DNA from: Candidatus Buchananbacteria bacterium CG10_big_fil_rev_8_21_14_0_10_42_9
GTDB taxonomy: Bacteria; Patescibacteriota; Patescibacteriia; Buchananbacterales; 21-14-0-10-42-9
Assembly: GCA_002773845.1 (NCBI GenBank)
Contig: PEZZ01000012.1
Location: forward strand, 1-32,429
Reading direction: 5' to 3'
DNA length: 32,429 nucleotides
Shown one piece after another: positions 16,494-25,465 of the stretch (the stretch's first letter is position 1; each line of letters starts with the position of its first letter). A model generated the notes under the pieces. It saw only the letters and a program-made list of their open reading frames with translations. It searched no databases and had not been told where the DNA came from. Made by a program: the position numbers and the translations under genes.

Positions 16494-17400
16494 ACGCTTT
16501 AACTTTTCTCTTTATCTGATTTTTTAAATCTGAAATAACTGGGCATGAAATTCCGTGCTTGCTCCCGGCGTCGATAATAGCACCGGGAATGGCCTCAAGC
16601 TCAGGGGTTTTTTTGTTCTCAATATCTCTCAGCATTGAAGATTTAAAATTAACCCCGATTTTATTCACTCTGGCAATTTCCTCTTCAATATTTATACTCA
16701 CGCCCTCAGCCTGCGCTACCGAAGCTGCCTCTTTTAAACACTTAAGAAGAGATTCCATCCAATCAGAATTTTTTCTAAGGTCACCAAGCTTCATGCCTGA
16801 TGCGGCGGTTGTGCAAGCCAGAGCATTTAAGCGGCAAAGCTTTTTCCACAAAACCTCTTTATCGTTAGCATATATTTTTGTTTGAATTCCATGGCCATTT
16901 AACCAGGTGGAAATTTGCTTTACTTCACTCATGCCAACTTCCTCATTCGGAGCCAGTCCAACAACAGTTGCCTTGGAAGGGTGAACAATTTCATTTGAGC
17001 TTTGCCTATACGATTCTGTTAAAATCGATCCAGCTATCACCTTGGGGCCAAGTGTTTGGCGTAAAATATCCATATGCGACAAGCCATTCAACAAAGCTAC
17101 GCCTAACCCAAATTTATCTTTTAGTGAATTGAGTGACGACTTTAGATTAGTAGACTTAGTGCTGACAAATAATAAGTCTGGCGTTTGAGTTAATTGGGTA
17201 GTAGCCTTAGGATGGGCTGTAAATCGCCCGTACTTAACGCTGTCTAGCTTCAATCCTTCTTTATTAATCAAATCAACTGTACGCTTAGTCCCAACGGCAA
17301 TTACATCTACCCCCTGCTTCCATAAAATCGCCGCAATTAAACCGCCTATGGCGCCGGGGCCTAAAATGGCAATAAGTTGTGGATTAAAGCTTTTAACCAT
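16486..17400 (-). CDS. Ketopantoate reductase-like (PanE/ApbA family) NAD(P)H oxidoreductase
   Basis: This is a 304-residue member of the PanE/ApbA family. Its N-terminal Rossmann fold begins with the dinucleotide motif GPGAIGG (14-20), then FVSTKSTN, and its helical C-terminal domain has the family lysine region (VLWKKLCRLNALA) and EAIPGAIIDAGSKHGISCPV. True PanE reduces 2-ketopantoate for coenzyme A synthesis. Here the gene lies between a CMP-sugar synthetase (8 nt overlap) and an enolase-superfamily dehydratase (2 nt gap), so a 2-keto acid intermediate of the sugar pathway is a plausible substrate. That reassignment is an inference; no other pantothenate gene is visible. Confidence 0.87.
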   Translation of the reverse strand: MVKSFNPQLIAILGPGAIGGLIAAILWKQGVDVIAVGTKRTVDLINKEGLKLDSVKYGRFTAHPKATTQLTQTPDLLFVSTKSTNLKSSLNSLKDKFGLGVALLNGLSHMDILRQTLGPKVIAGSILTESYRQSSNEIVHPSKATVVGLAPNEEVGMSEVKQISTWLNGHGIQTKIYANDKEVLWKKLCRLNALACTTAASGMKLGDLRKNSDWMESLLKCLKEAASVAQAEGVSINIEEEIARVNKIGVNFKSSMLRDIENKKTPELEAIPGAIIDAGSKHGISCPVISDLKNQIKRKVKAYA

Positions 17401-17402
17401 AT

Positions 17403-18566
17403 TTAACTTACCGGGTGGGCTTTTAAAACGTCTTCATTAATATCACATCCCCAGCCCGGCTTATCATTTAATGTCAAAATGCCTTGATTTATTTCTGGCT
17501 TAGCGCTAGTTAATTCGTCTTTCCAAGGCACGTCATCAACGTCAACTTCTAAAGTTTTAAGATTTGGCACTAAGGCTGCAAATTGGGCGCTAATAAATGT
17601 GGCCAAATGGCTGTAATAATTATGAGGCGTGATATTCATCTCATAAACTTCTGCTAAATCTGAGATCTTTTTGGATTGAACAAATCCGTTCCAAATAACA
17701 TCAATGCTAGCAAAGTCCATGGAATAATTCTCTAAATATGGCTTATATTGCCTTACACCGTATAAATTTTCACCCGAACAAATTGGCGTGGTTGTATGTT
17801 CTTTAATCTGTGCCAAGGCTTTAGCATCGTAAGAATCAATCTCTAACCAAGTTAAATTATAAGGCTCTAAAACTTTAGCCACTTTTTTATAGCCATCAGT
17901 TTTAAAGTTGTAATTCAAATCGACAATTATGCCGAATTCATCTCCGCCCGCCGATCTAATTGTCTTCACGTATTGTTCCAAATCATTTAACAGCGTTTGG
18001 GAGTAATTCAGCTCGGCCGGACCGTTAAAGCCTGGCATATAGATGTGAGGTTCGGGCTTGAAGCAAGCGATATTAGTTTTGATTGTATTGAAGCCCATGG
18101 CTTTTGTTTGAGATACAAATTTTGCAACATCATCTAAACCTTTAAGCTGCGGCACACCGACCTTGTCAGCTGCCCTAACTCTTGTCGTACCCCAATGAGA
18201 CCAATAAACTGGAATTGTATCTCTAATCGGGCCGCCGAAAAGATCACAGACCCTAACGTTGTGATGCTTACCGACAATATCAAGTAATGCATTTTCAATA
18301 CCGCCAATTGCTTTTTGAATAATACTCCCAACACTTTGCCTTGTAGCGGCGTATAATTCCCAATAAATAGCTTCAAAGGCTAAAGGATTTTTCCCAATAA
18401 GCCTTGGCTTTAAGTCGCTTACCACGCCGGCTATACCCGACGGAGACCCATGCGAATCAGTACACTCGCTATATCCAGTTAAGCCAGTATTCGTAGTAAT
18501 TTTAATAAAAAGCCACTGCCGCCAACCAGCATCACATTTTAAAAACTCAACATTTTCTATCTTCAT
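17403..18566 (-). CDS. Enolase-superfamily (mandelate racemase group) sugar-acid dehydratase-like protein
   Basis: This family abstracts a proton alpha to a carboxylate, and many members dehydrate aldonic or aldaric acids to 2-keto-3-deoxy acids. From ATG 18566 it has 387 residues. Metal ligands fit Asp216 (VDLNYNF), Glu242 (LEIDSYD) and Glu266 (SGENLYG). The general base pair fits His315 (ITPHNYYSH) with Asp289 (SIDVIWNG), and Lys163 sits in TIKTN. The N-terminal capping domain starts MKIENVEF. A 30-base longer version starting at 18596 would overlap the SDR, so the shorter start, 14 nt after the SDR stop, is chosen. Exact substrate is unknown. Finding it next to NeuB and a CMP-sugar synthetase is odd. 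Confidence 0.88.
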   Translation of the reverse strand: MKIENVEFLKCDAGWRQWLFIKITTNTGLTGYSECTDSHGSPSGIAGVVSDLKPRLIGKNPLAFEAIYWELYAATRQSVGSIIQKAIGGIENALLDIVGKHHNVRVCDLFGGPIRDTIPVYWSHWGTTRVRAADKVGVPQLKGLDDVAKFVSQTKAMGFNTIKTNIACFKPEPHIYMPGFNGPAELNYSQTLLNDLEQYVKTIRSAGGDEFGIIVDLNYNFKTDGYKKVAKVLEPYNLTWLEIDSYDAKALAQIKEHTTTPICSGENLYGVRQYKPYLENYSMDFASIDVIWNGFVQSKKISDLAEVYEMNITPHNYYSHLATFISAQFAALVPNLKTLEVDVDDVPWKDELTSAKPEINQGILTLNDKPGWGCDINEDVLKAHPVS

Positions 18567-18580
18567 ATAAGTTTGATTAT

Positions 18581-19372
18581 TTACCAAGCGCTCCATCCGC
18601 CATCAATAACCAGGTTTGACCCAGTCATGTACGAGGATGCGTTAGAAGACAAAAACAAGATGGCGCCATTATAGTCATCTTTCTTTGCCATTCTGCCTAG
18701 TGGAGTTTTATCGCTATATTTATTAATAAATTCTTGATCTTGGCCAGACCCTACTCCGCCCAAGGTTAATGTATTGACTCTAACATTTTTACTTGCCCAA
18801 TAAGTAGCCAGGTAGCGGGTTAAGTTCAAAACCCCTGATTTAGTCACGCTGTAAGCTGCTGGTTTCACAAAATCTTTATAAATTCTTTGATCTGGCGACA
18901 ACAACCCATAAATAGAAGAGATATTAATAATACTACCGTCATTGTTTTCAGCCATCTTGGCCCCGACTACCTGGCAACAAATAAACATGCCCGTTAAATT
19001 AACCGCTAAAGTATCATTCCATTTTTCAATTGGATAATTCTCAAAATTTTCTCCCCCGCCATTAATTGGCGGAAAATCAATTGCGGCGTTGTTAATTAAA
19101 ATTTGGGGCAAGCCAAAGGTATCAATAACAGATGCCAAAGCTGATTCAACTTCCTTTCGCTTAGTTATATCAACTTTTATATTCAATACCGCACCGCTCT
19201 CAATAAGCGAACTCAATGCGTGTCCAGAAACCATTTGTTGTTTGTCGAAAATAGCAACTTTTGCGCCAGCCCGCACTAAAGTCTGGGTGTATTCAGAACC
19301 GAGCATGCCCAAACCGCCAGTTACAATTGCAACCTTGCCGCTTAAATCAAATAATTCTTTCAGATGGTTCAT
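18581..19372 (-). CDS. Short-chain dehydrogenase/reductase, PtmA-like
   Basis: This is an NAD(P)-dependent SDR of 263 residues from ATG 19372, 1 nt after the stop of NeuB. It has the nucleotide motif TGGLGMLG (18-25), NNAA (95-98), Ser152/153 in NISSIYG and the Tyr174-x3-Lys178 pair in AAYSVTKSG. The region around KPAAYSVTKSGVLNLTRY and the C-terminal YMTGSNLVIDGGW resemble PtmA, the SDR of flagellin nonulosonate clusters of Campylobacter. An upstream in-frame start at 19396 would overlap NeuB by 23 nt and is less likely. It probably reduces or oxidises a hydroxyl or keto group on the sugar precursor. Confidence 0.9.
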   Translation of the reverse strand: MNHLKELFDLSGKVAIVTGGLGMLGSEYTQTLVRAGAKVAIFDKQQMVSGHALSSLIESGAVLNIKVDITKRKEVESALASVIDTFGLPQILINNAAIDFPPINGGGENFENYPIEKWNDTLAVNLTGMFICCQVVGAKMAENNDGSIINISSIYGLLSPDQRIYKDFVKPAAYSVTKSGVLNLTRYLATYWASKNVRVNTLTLGGVGSGQDQEFINKYSDKTPLGRMAKKDDYNGAILFLSSNASSYMTGSNLVIDGGWSAW

Positions 19373-19373
19373 A

Positions 19374-20447
19374 TTAAAATTCAATATGGTCCTCAATTAA
19401 TACAGTATCTGCTGGAATATCAATTTTTATTCGCTTGCCAACAATTTCTTGAATCATTTTAGGTTTTAACCCGTAACCTGGACTTTTACAAATAATCATT
19501 TCTTCTGTGATAACGGTGCCGGCCGGTAGGTTTGTGGCAGATACTATGCTTTTACTATGTTTTTCCCTCGTTTTAATCTCGTCGTCCCACAATTTCTTTA
19601 CTGGCGTACCTAAGGACTGCTCAATCGCCCGGGCGTTGTCCACCATATCTTTAAATTCACTCGGCTCAATGCTCACAGTCGCGTGGTCAGGCCCGGGTAA
19701 ATTTTTATTTAAGGTAAAATGACGCTCAACGCATTTTGCACCGATGCTCACTGCCGCCAATGTTGGGATAAAACCTTTCTCATGGCCCGAATAGCCCACC
19801 GGCAAGGGCGAGAAATGTTCTTTAAGCAACGAAATTGTCAATAAATTAATCTTGTTTTCAGGTGTTGGATAAATTGAAAGGCAATACATAATAATTAATT
19901 GTTTATTATACTTTAGTATTGCCGCCACTGCTTCATCTGCTTCTTCCATCGTCGACATACCTAAAGATAAAATAACCGGCTTGCCTTGCTTGGCAATATA
20001 CTCAATTAGCGGAATATTCGTTACATCAAACGAAGCTATCTTGTAAACCTCTTGGCTTACCTTCTCTAAAAAATCAACACTCTCTTTATCAAAAGGCGTG
20101 GCAAAAAAAGTAACCCCCAAATCTTCAGCAAATCTTTTCAAGTGGATAAACTCATCCTCATTTAACTCCAGACGTTTCCGATATTCTCCATAGGTGGCGC
20201 CAAAAATTTGATCCTTAGTTTGGGCTCTTTCCAATAGCTCCCTAGTAAACGTGCCGGACACTGATCTTTTTTGCAATTTCACGGCATCAGCACCGGCATC
20301 AACGGCCGCTTGTATGTGTTTTTTCGCTAAATAATAATCACCGTTATGATTATTCCCTATCTCGGCGATGAAATATGTCGGCTCGTTTTCGCCTATATAT
20401 TTATTGCCAATCTTCACTTTACTAGGTAAATCCATAGATGTTTTCAT
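19374..20447 (-). CDS. NeuB-family nonulosonic acid synthase (sialic/legionaminic type) with SAF domain
   Basis: This enzyme condenses phosphoenolpyruvate with a six-carbon sugar to a nine-carbon 2-keto-3-deoxy acid. It has 357 residues, normal length. The TIM barrel shows FIAEIGNNHNGD (26-37), AVKLQKR, FFATPFD, SLGMSTMEEA, SIYPTP, GYSGHEKG (218-225) and ERHFTLNKNLPGPDHA (241-256). The C-terminal antifreeze-like SAF domain (about 297-354) carries VGKRIKIDIPADTVL. The KLQKR variant points to the NeuB/LegI/Kdn-synthase branch rather than PseI. It lies 22 nt after a glycosyltransferase gene. With the KdsC-type phosphatase in the cluster, a 6-phosphate sugar acceptor is plausible, but this is an inference. 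Confidence 0.93.
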   Translation of the reverse strand: MKTSMDLPSKVKIGNKYIGENEPTYFIAEIGNNHNGDYYLAKKHIQAAVDAGADAVKLQKRSVSGTFTRELLERAQTKDQIFGATYGEYRKRLELNEDEFIHLKRFAEDLGVTFFATPFDKESVDFLEKVSQEVYKIASFDVTNIPLIEYIAKQGKPVILSLGMSTMEEADEAVAAILKYNKQLIIMYCLSIYPTPENKINLLTISLLKEHFSPLPVGYSGHEKGFIPTLAAVSIGAKCVERHFTLNKNLPGPDHATVSIEPSEFKDMVDNARAIEQSLGTPVKKLWDDEIKTREKHSKSIVSATNLPAGTVITEEMIICKSPGYGLKPKMIQEIVGKRIKIDIPADTVLIEDHIEF

Positions 20448-20469
20448 ATATTTAAGTTGAATTGCTATA

Positions 20470-21798
20470 TTAGCTTAATTTATTATATGTTTCAATGGTT
20501 TCAATTATTGCGTGCTCAGCTTTTTTACTCGCCCCGCCGGCCGTGGTCGAGATATATTCGTTCAAAAAATCATCCCTTGCCTCGCGGTCATACTGAAAAT
20601 TATGAGCCTTTTCAAATAACAATTGTTCAAGCGTTTCAATGTCCCGAGCGTAATGAACCAGCTTCTGGTGGTTAGTAAAATAGTCCCATGGCTGGCCTGC
20701 CATAATATCATCAAAATCAGGCGTCACAATCAATTTACCGACTACGATTGCTTCAATTAAGGTTGTGGAGCTAAATCCAATTACCGCCAACGACTGGTGA
20801 ATCATTTCCGAAGGATCACCAATATTTGTAATCTTAAAATTAGCTATCCCGTCTTTAAAATATTTATTTAATATATTCTCAACATATTCCACAAAGTGCT
20901 TGGCTCTCTTGGTTTTCACCACAAAGCTAACATCCGGATGCTTTTTTGCCAGCTCCATTACCATTTTAAAGAATTGTTCTGAACGTTCATCAATTTTTTT
21001 TAACTTATCTTCGTCTTTGGTAATGTAACGAAAACTATGGCGCGGCCAAAAAGAGAAAAAAACAATTTGTTTTCGATTTGGTTTTTCGTCAGGTGATAAA
21101 AAATAATTATCAAAGCGAGGAATGCCCACAATTGAACTATTGTCGCGACTTAGGCCAGCCATATTAATATTCAATAGCCCTTCCATATTTTGCTTGTTAT
21201 AAAACAATACTTTGGCGCCAATAAATTTATGATTTTTGTATTGATTAACATAATTTTCGTACGACTCTGAAACCGCAACCGCTTCTTTATGCAAAACAAT
21301 AAATGGAATGTTTAACTTGGTGCAGGCCCTGGCTAATTCTTGTTGGGGCATGTAAGCAAAATTACCTGTTAAAATAGCTTTAAAGCCGCTAAACTTTTTA
21401 TACGCTGGCAAAAACTTCATTATGAATTGAAAGTATTTTTCTCTGCCTTCTGTGCAATAATTTGTGACATGATAATTATTCTCTTCTAATAATTCATATT
21501 TCGGTCCTCGCATAAAGTGGTCAAAAAATATCTGCCAGTATGGCAAAGGCGTGCTCAAAAATTCAATTTGTCCGCTAAACTCAGACATGGCTTTGACATC
21601 ATCCATAAAGATACTTCTCGCCAACGCCAAAACTTTATACTTTGAACCATTGCTATTCTCCTTTTTAGTCAAAAAAGCTAAAGACATTGCCGCCAAATAA
21701 GGACTGTTTAATGCCAAAGGAGTTTTTAACAATAAATTACTTAAAGTCGACTTAGCCTTGTTTCTAATTTTTCTACCGAATGTAAATATTTTTCTCAT
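20470..21798 (-). CDS. GT-B-fold capsule/surface polysaccharide glycosyltransferase-like protein
   Basis: This 442-residue protein has the layout of capsular polysaccharide or CDP-glycerol-type GT-B transferases. Its C-terminal half has KQIVFFSFWPRHSF, VSFVVKTKRAKH, and the donor-site segment SLAVIGFSSTTLIEAIVVGK followed by IVTPDF. The N-terminus (MRKIFTFGRKIRNKAK) is basic and could lie at the membrane. It follows the methyltransferase by 4 nt and precedes NeuB by 22 nt, so it likely adds one sugar of the glycan. Donor and acceptor cannot be assigned. Annotation as a surface carbohydrate biosynthesis protein is the safe limit. Confidence 0.72.
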   Translation of the reverse strand: MRKIFTFGRKIRNKAKSTLSNLLLKTPLALNSPYLAAMSLAFLTKKENSNGSKYKVLALARSIFMDDVKAMSEFSGQIEFLSTPLPYWQIFFDHFMRGPKYELLEENNYHVTNYCTEGREKYFQFIMKFLPAYKKFSGFKAILTGNFAYMPQQELARACTKLNIPFIVLHKEAVAVSESYENYVNQYKNHKFIGAKVLFYNKQNMEGLLNINMAGLSRDNSSIVGIPRFDNYFLSPDEKPNRKQIVFFSFWPRHSFRYITKDEDKLKKIDERSEQFFKMVMELAKKHPDVSFVVKTKRAKHFVEYVENILNKYFKDGIANFKITNIGDPSEMIHQSLAVIGFSSTTLIEAIVVGKLIVTPDFDDIMAGQPWDYFTNHQKLVHYARDIETLEQLLFEKAHNFQYDREARDDFLNEYISTTAGGASKKAEHAIIETIETYNKLS

Positions 21799-21802
21799 CT
21801 GA

Positions 21803-22510
21803 TTAATCTATTAATGAATAAATTCTCCCGTCTGCCGAAATCTTTGACAAATCAAAGTTACTTTCTGGCAAATCCCCTTTTTTGTTTTTACAAAAAACCA
21901 ATGCTTGCTGGTTGCCAATTTTAGTGAAGCCGGTTAGAAATTCTAAGCGGCTAATGAGCCATGCAAACAAACGAAATGGCCTCAATCCGGCAATTGGATG
22001 CGAACCTAAATCACCCTTACGTTCAAAAATTGATTCATACAACCGGCTGGCTAAATTCTTATAATAAACTATTTTGACATTACTAAAATATTTTTGTGCC
22101 ATCTTGATCGCGTCAGGAAATAAGTTATCCATCGAAAGCTGAAAAAGCAATTCGCCAGGCTTAGCCGTTATTCGGCATAGATGTTCAATCGCCACTATTT
22201 TGTCTTGCCCCGGTAAATGGTCTAAACTATTGGTTGACACTACCACCTCAGCGCTGCCGCTGGGCAAAGCATCTAACTTTTTCATATCAGCATAGATACC
22301 AAATGTGTTACCTGAATTATACTTCTCTACTCCATTTTTCAAAGCGGCCAAATCACTATCAATACCATAGTACCTATCCGTTTTAAACATTTTACGATTT
22401 TTAAAATTAGCTGAGGCCGCATCAATTCCAACCCCGTAAGTAAACTTCTTCAGTTCTTTTTCCAGCCGATCAAATAAGTAAGCTTTGGATGGTCTAATAA
22501 CTAAATTCAT
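21803..22510 (-). CDS. Class I SAM-dependent methyltransferase-like protein
   Basis: This 235-residue protein has the order of a class I methyltransferase: motif I region GVGIDAASANF, acidic strand-2 end YYGIDSDLAAL, motif near IYADMKKLDALPSGSAEVVVSTNSLDHL, then LLFQLSMDN. The motif I glycines are imperfect (GIDAAS instead of GxGxG), so cofactor binding may be altered. Its ATG overlaps the stop of the GT2 gene (ATGA), so it is coupled to glycosyltransferase expression and may methylate a sugar or cap the glycan chain. The substrate is unknown. Confidence 0.72.
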   Translation of the reverse strand: MNLVIRPSKAYLFDRLEKELKKFTYGVGIDAASANFKNRKMFKTDRYYGIDSDLAALKNGVEKYNSGNTFGIYADMKKLDALPSGSAEVVVSTNSLDHLPGQDKIVAIEHLCRITAKPGELLFQLSMDNLFPDAIKMAQKYFSNVKIVYYKNLASRLYESIFERKGDLGSHPIAGLRPFRLFAWLISRLEFLTGFTKIGNQQALVFCKNKKGDLPESNFDLSKISADGRIYSLID

Positions 22511-23301
22511 ATGCGTAATAATTTCATCACTCGAGTAAGTGTATAAAGTGTGGCAAATGGCGCTAAGGCAAACTTATTCCCCGCCTCATAGCGATAGCGA
22601 TATATTTTTAGCCAATTAGCAATTTTTTGCTTTGTATTCATAATGCTCCCATACTTTTTAGTAAACTCAAAAATACCTTTTGCCATTTTGCCCGCGTCAG
22701 TTAATCTTTCGGCGCCATGCTCACGAATAATAGCTTGATTGTCCGGCAAAGTAACAACTTTTATATTTTTCATTAGAAGTTCTAAAATCAAACTTTTATC
22801 TTCTGAAGGGGGCAGCTTGGCGTCAAACCCGCCGACTTGTTTAAATAAATCCTTGCTAATAACGATATTGCTGCCTGTTATTCCCGGATTATAAACTAAA
22901 ATTGCGTCTTGGCTTAATTTGTTATGTGCATTCTTGTATGGTACAACTTTGTCATTTTGTAACTTATCTAAACGGCTAATCATGCATTTAGCACCGCGGC
23001 TAATGGCGTTTGAAACATTTTTTAGATAATCTTTATGCCACAAATCATCATCATCTATAAATGCCACAAAATCTCCCGCCGCCAAAGCAGCTCCCGCATT
23101 TCTAGCTTTGGCCGCACCGGCATGCGGTTCAATGTCTATAATTTTAACTGTATCCATATCGGACGGTAGCTTAACTTTATTATCGCCATTATTTACAACT
23201 AAAACTTCATACGGGCTTAAACTCTGATTCAAAACGGAACGCAAACTCTCTTCTAGATATTGTGGGCGGTTATGAGTTGGTATGACAACGCTAATTTTCA
23301 T
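22507..23301 (-). CDS. Family 2 glycosyltransferase
   Basis: This cytoplasmic GT-A enzyme transfers a sugar from a nucleotide sugar to a growing lipid-linked glycan. It has 264 residues. It shows the GT2 start ISVVIPTHNRPQYLEESLRS, the nucleotide-binding strand VLVVNNGD, GAAKARNAGAALAAGDFVAF and the metal-binding run FIDDDDLW (81-88). Residues 165-195 hold the acceptor-side acidic motif (GGFDAKLPPSEDKSLILELL). The tail has no clear transmembrane helix. It overlaps the genes on both sides by ATGA. The specific linkage is not readable. Confidence 0.92.
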   Translation of the reverse strand: MKISVVIPTHNRPQYLEESLRSVLNQSLSPYEVLVVNNGDNKVKLPSDMDTVKIIDIEPHAGAAKARNAGAALAAGDFVAFIDDDDLWHKDYLKNVSNAISRGAKCMISRLDKLQNDKVVPYKNAHNKLSQDAILVYNPGITGSNIVISKDLFKQVGGFDAKLPPSEDKSLILELLMKNIKVVTLPDNQAIIREHGAERLTDAGKMAKGIFEFTKKYGSIMNTKQKIANWLKIYRYRYEAGNKFALAPFATLYTLTRVMKLLRI

Positions 23302-24815
23302 ATATTTAACACCCGTTTAATTTCAGCTCTATAAAATTGCCACAATTTTTCCATATCGCCCTTCTCGGCTTGTTCCCAAACTTGATAATAATTAAATTCC
23401 AGGCCAGTATCCATTACAGCCGCCACATAATTTTCTAACTTCTGTTCGTACTCAGGAGATTGTAAATTTGTTTTAAGCAATTCCTTAATCTTTGAGGTTA
23501 TAGTAGTAATGTCTGAATGCTGAAAAACATTTGGCAGCTTAAGCATGGTGCCTAAATTCCCCAATTGAATTGCCGGTTTGTTATAGAAAGCCGCCTCGAC
23601 TAAAGTGGTGCCATTTGGGCTGATAACTAAGTCTGTTCTCTTTAAAACATCTTGAGTTGGAATACGATAGTCAATTAGCTTCACATTGATGGTCCGGGCT
23701 AATTTTTCAATATATGACGGAGAGCGCAATCCGACCATAGCCGGGTGTTCCTTAACAACCAAAGTATAATCGCCGGGCAGAGACATGGCTATTTGGCGGG
23801 CTGTCTCAATTTGGTTGCTATAGTACGGCGCCGCTACGTCAATCACCGCTTCCGGTTGAAATTGAAGCGGAAAATAAACAAACTTTTTAATTTGGTCAAA
23901 CGGATAATACTCATACTTATCCATAAAACGCGCATACCGGCGGGAAGCAAAAAAGTCACGTAAAATAATTCTCGGGGGTCGGTAGTCAATCGAAATTCCT
24001 GTGCTTTTTATATAGTTAACATGTTCGGTCGTGTACCACAGCCAAATATGATACCACGGCTTAAGCCAATATTTAATCCACTGCTTAAATGTTTTTCCCC
24101 CACTGTGAACCACGGTAAAATATGGTTTTTTAAACTGAGCACGAAATTCTTGAATGTATTTTTTAGCTTTATCCCTGTTAGGTGAATTAGTTTTTTCAGC
24201 GTTAAGTGCGTCCACATGATCATAAAACAAGCCTTTGTTTTCTTTATAGTAATGTGTAAAAATGTTATAACCTTTTATTCGCGGATCAGTAATTGCCAGC
24301 ATCGTGACGCCTTTTTGCTCAGCATACAAATTACACATGATATGAAAAACGTCCGGGAAATTCGGAACAATTATCACTTCCGGTTTGAATTTTTCAAAAA
24401 TTGATTTAATACATTTATACGCCGCCATAACATAATCTAGAATTTCCTCGTCAGATACATTTTGACGGTAACTATAATAAAATTTATCTTTATATGAACG
24501 CGTATGCCGTCGTGAGGTAGCGATAATTTGCCACATCGAATCAATGCCTAAAGCTTTACCAATCTCTTCCAGCGAATAGTGCTCCCCTGCTAAATAACTT
24601 TTGGGATCGCTCATAATATCATCATGATTAATAATCATTTCGTACTGTACTTCTTTTTGTTCAACAATAAAATTATGCGTGCTGCGTTTAAACGTCAGCG
24701 CCCCAATTTTCGCACCTTCTAAAACCAGCCGCTTCGCTAAATAATGTCCAATCCTAAAACCCCAGCCCCGTTGCTGAAAAATTAAAACGCGCTTATTTGA
24801 AAATTCTGAGGCCAT
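23298..24815 (-). CDS. Capsule-type glycosyltransferase (KpsC/KpsS-like or related GT-B)
   Basis: This is a 505-residue protein with a GT-B-like C-terminal half resembling capsule biosynthesis transferases (PF05159 type): VYFPLQFQPEAVIDVAAPYY, then YTLVVKEHPAMVG, and the donor-site segment TDLVISPNGTTLVEAAFYNKPAIQLG. The N-terminal half has VLIFQQRGWGFRIGHYLAKRL and IIVPNFPDVFHIMCNLYAEQKGV, as in surface glycan proteins. KpsC/KpsS proteins transfer Kdo, a CMP-activated keto-deoxy acid. That relation makes this a candidate for using one of the CMP-nonulosonates made here, which is an inference. It overlaps the formyltransferase stop by 1 nt (TAATG) and the GT2 start by 4 nt. Confidence 0.75.
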   Translation of the reverse strand: MASEFSNKRVLIFQQRGWGFRIGHYLAKRLVLEGAKIGALTFKRSTHNFIVEQKEVQYEMIINHDDIMSDPKSYLAGEHYSLEEIGKALGIDSMWQIIATSRRHTRSYKDKFYYSYRQNVSDEEILDYVMAAYKCIKSIFEKFKPEVIIVPNFPDVFHIMCNLYAEQKGVTMLAITDPRIKGYNIFTHYYKENKGLFYDHVDALNAEKTNSPNRDKAKKYIQEFRAQFKKPYFTVVHSGGKTFKQWIKYWLKPWYHIWLWYTTEHVNYIKSTGISIDYRPPRIILRDFFASRRYARFMDKYEYYPFDQIKKFVYFPLQFQPEAVIDVAAPYYSNQIETARQIAMSLPGDYTLVVKEHPAMVGLRSPSYIEKLARTINVKLIDYRIPTQDVLKRTDLVISPNGTTLVEAAFYNKPAIQLGNLGTMLKLPNVFQHSDITTITSKIKELLKTNLQSPEYEQKLENYVAAVMDTGLEFNYYQVWEQAEKGDMEKLWQFYRAEIKRVLNI

Positions 24816-25456
24816 TATTTTTGCTTATATATTTTAAGTACATACTTCTTGCCTTTATATTTAAACCAGGCTGGATATTTCTCATTATCAACTACGCGCA
24901 AGAGGTTAAATTGCTTCTTAATACTCTGGTTGATGTCTAGCTCACTATCTTTCGGGCCGCGGCGCTTATAAACACTACTTTTACCAACCTGCTTGTGCGC
25001 TTTAATCTTTTGGCTGCGCTTAACAAAATTCAAAACCATTCGTTCAATGCAAAGAAATAATTTTTCTTGCCACTCATCTACCAACTCATGGCCATCTAGC
25101 GTAAAGCTATTCTTCAAATACCAATTACCACTATCAAACCCTTCTGCTACTTCAAATAAAGTTACCGGGATCTTATTTTTGCCTTCTATGATTTGCCACG
25201 TGGTTGGCGACATGCCCTTGCCGTTTGGCAAATCGCTGGCATGAACAACAATGTTAAATTTACTTTTGGCCCGGGTAGTTTTAGTAATATAATCTTCACA
25301 ACTTAAAAAAAACGAGATGTCAGAATTTTTGGGAATCTTTGCTTGAGTGTCATAAATAACACAACGATGCCCTAACTTTTTAATTTGAGTTACTAACCTT
25401 TTAGCTTTTTTGAAAAACCAACTGTTCTGATTATCAATAATAATGTTAATTTTCAT
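24815..25456 (-). CDS. Formyltransferase-like protein (sugar N-formyltransferase candidate)
   Basis: This 213-residue protein has the core of the methionyl-tRNA/sugar formyltransferase fold: NIVVHASDLPNGKGMSPTTW (68-87), IPVTLFEVAEGFDSGNWYLKNSFTL with Asp108, and a C-terminal extension (KYPAWFKYKGKKYVLKIYKQ) like the OB or ankyrin-type appendages of the family. His72 and Asp108 match the usual catalytic pair. The Asn normally two residues before the His is Val70, and an Asn lies four residues before instead (Asn68). It lies 9 nt after the PseI-like synthase, so it may formylate an amino group on that sugar using formyl-tetrahydrofolate. The folate-binding part cannot be confirmed from sequence alone. 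Confidence 0.75.
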   Translation of the reverse strand: MKINIIIDNQNSWFFKKAKRLVTQIKKLGHRCVIYDTQAKIPKNSDISFFLSCEDYITKTTRAKSKFNIVVHASDLPNGKGMSPTTWQIIEGKNKIPVTLFEVAEGFDSGNWYLKNSFTLDGHELVDEWQEKLFLCIERMVLNFVKRSQKIKAHKQVGKSSVYKRRGPKDSELDINQSIKKQFNLLRVVDNEKYPAWFKYKGKKYVLKIYKQK

Positions 25457-25465
25457 ACAAATTAC

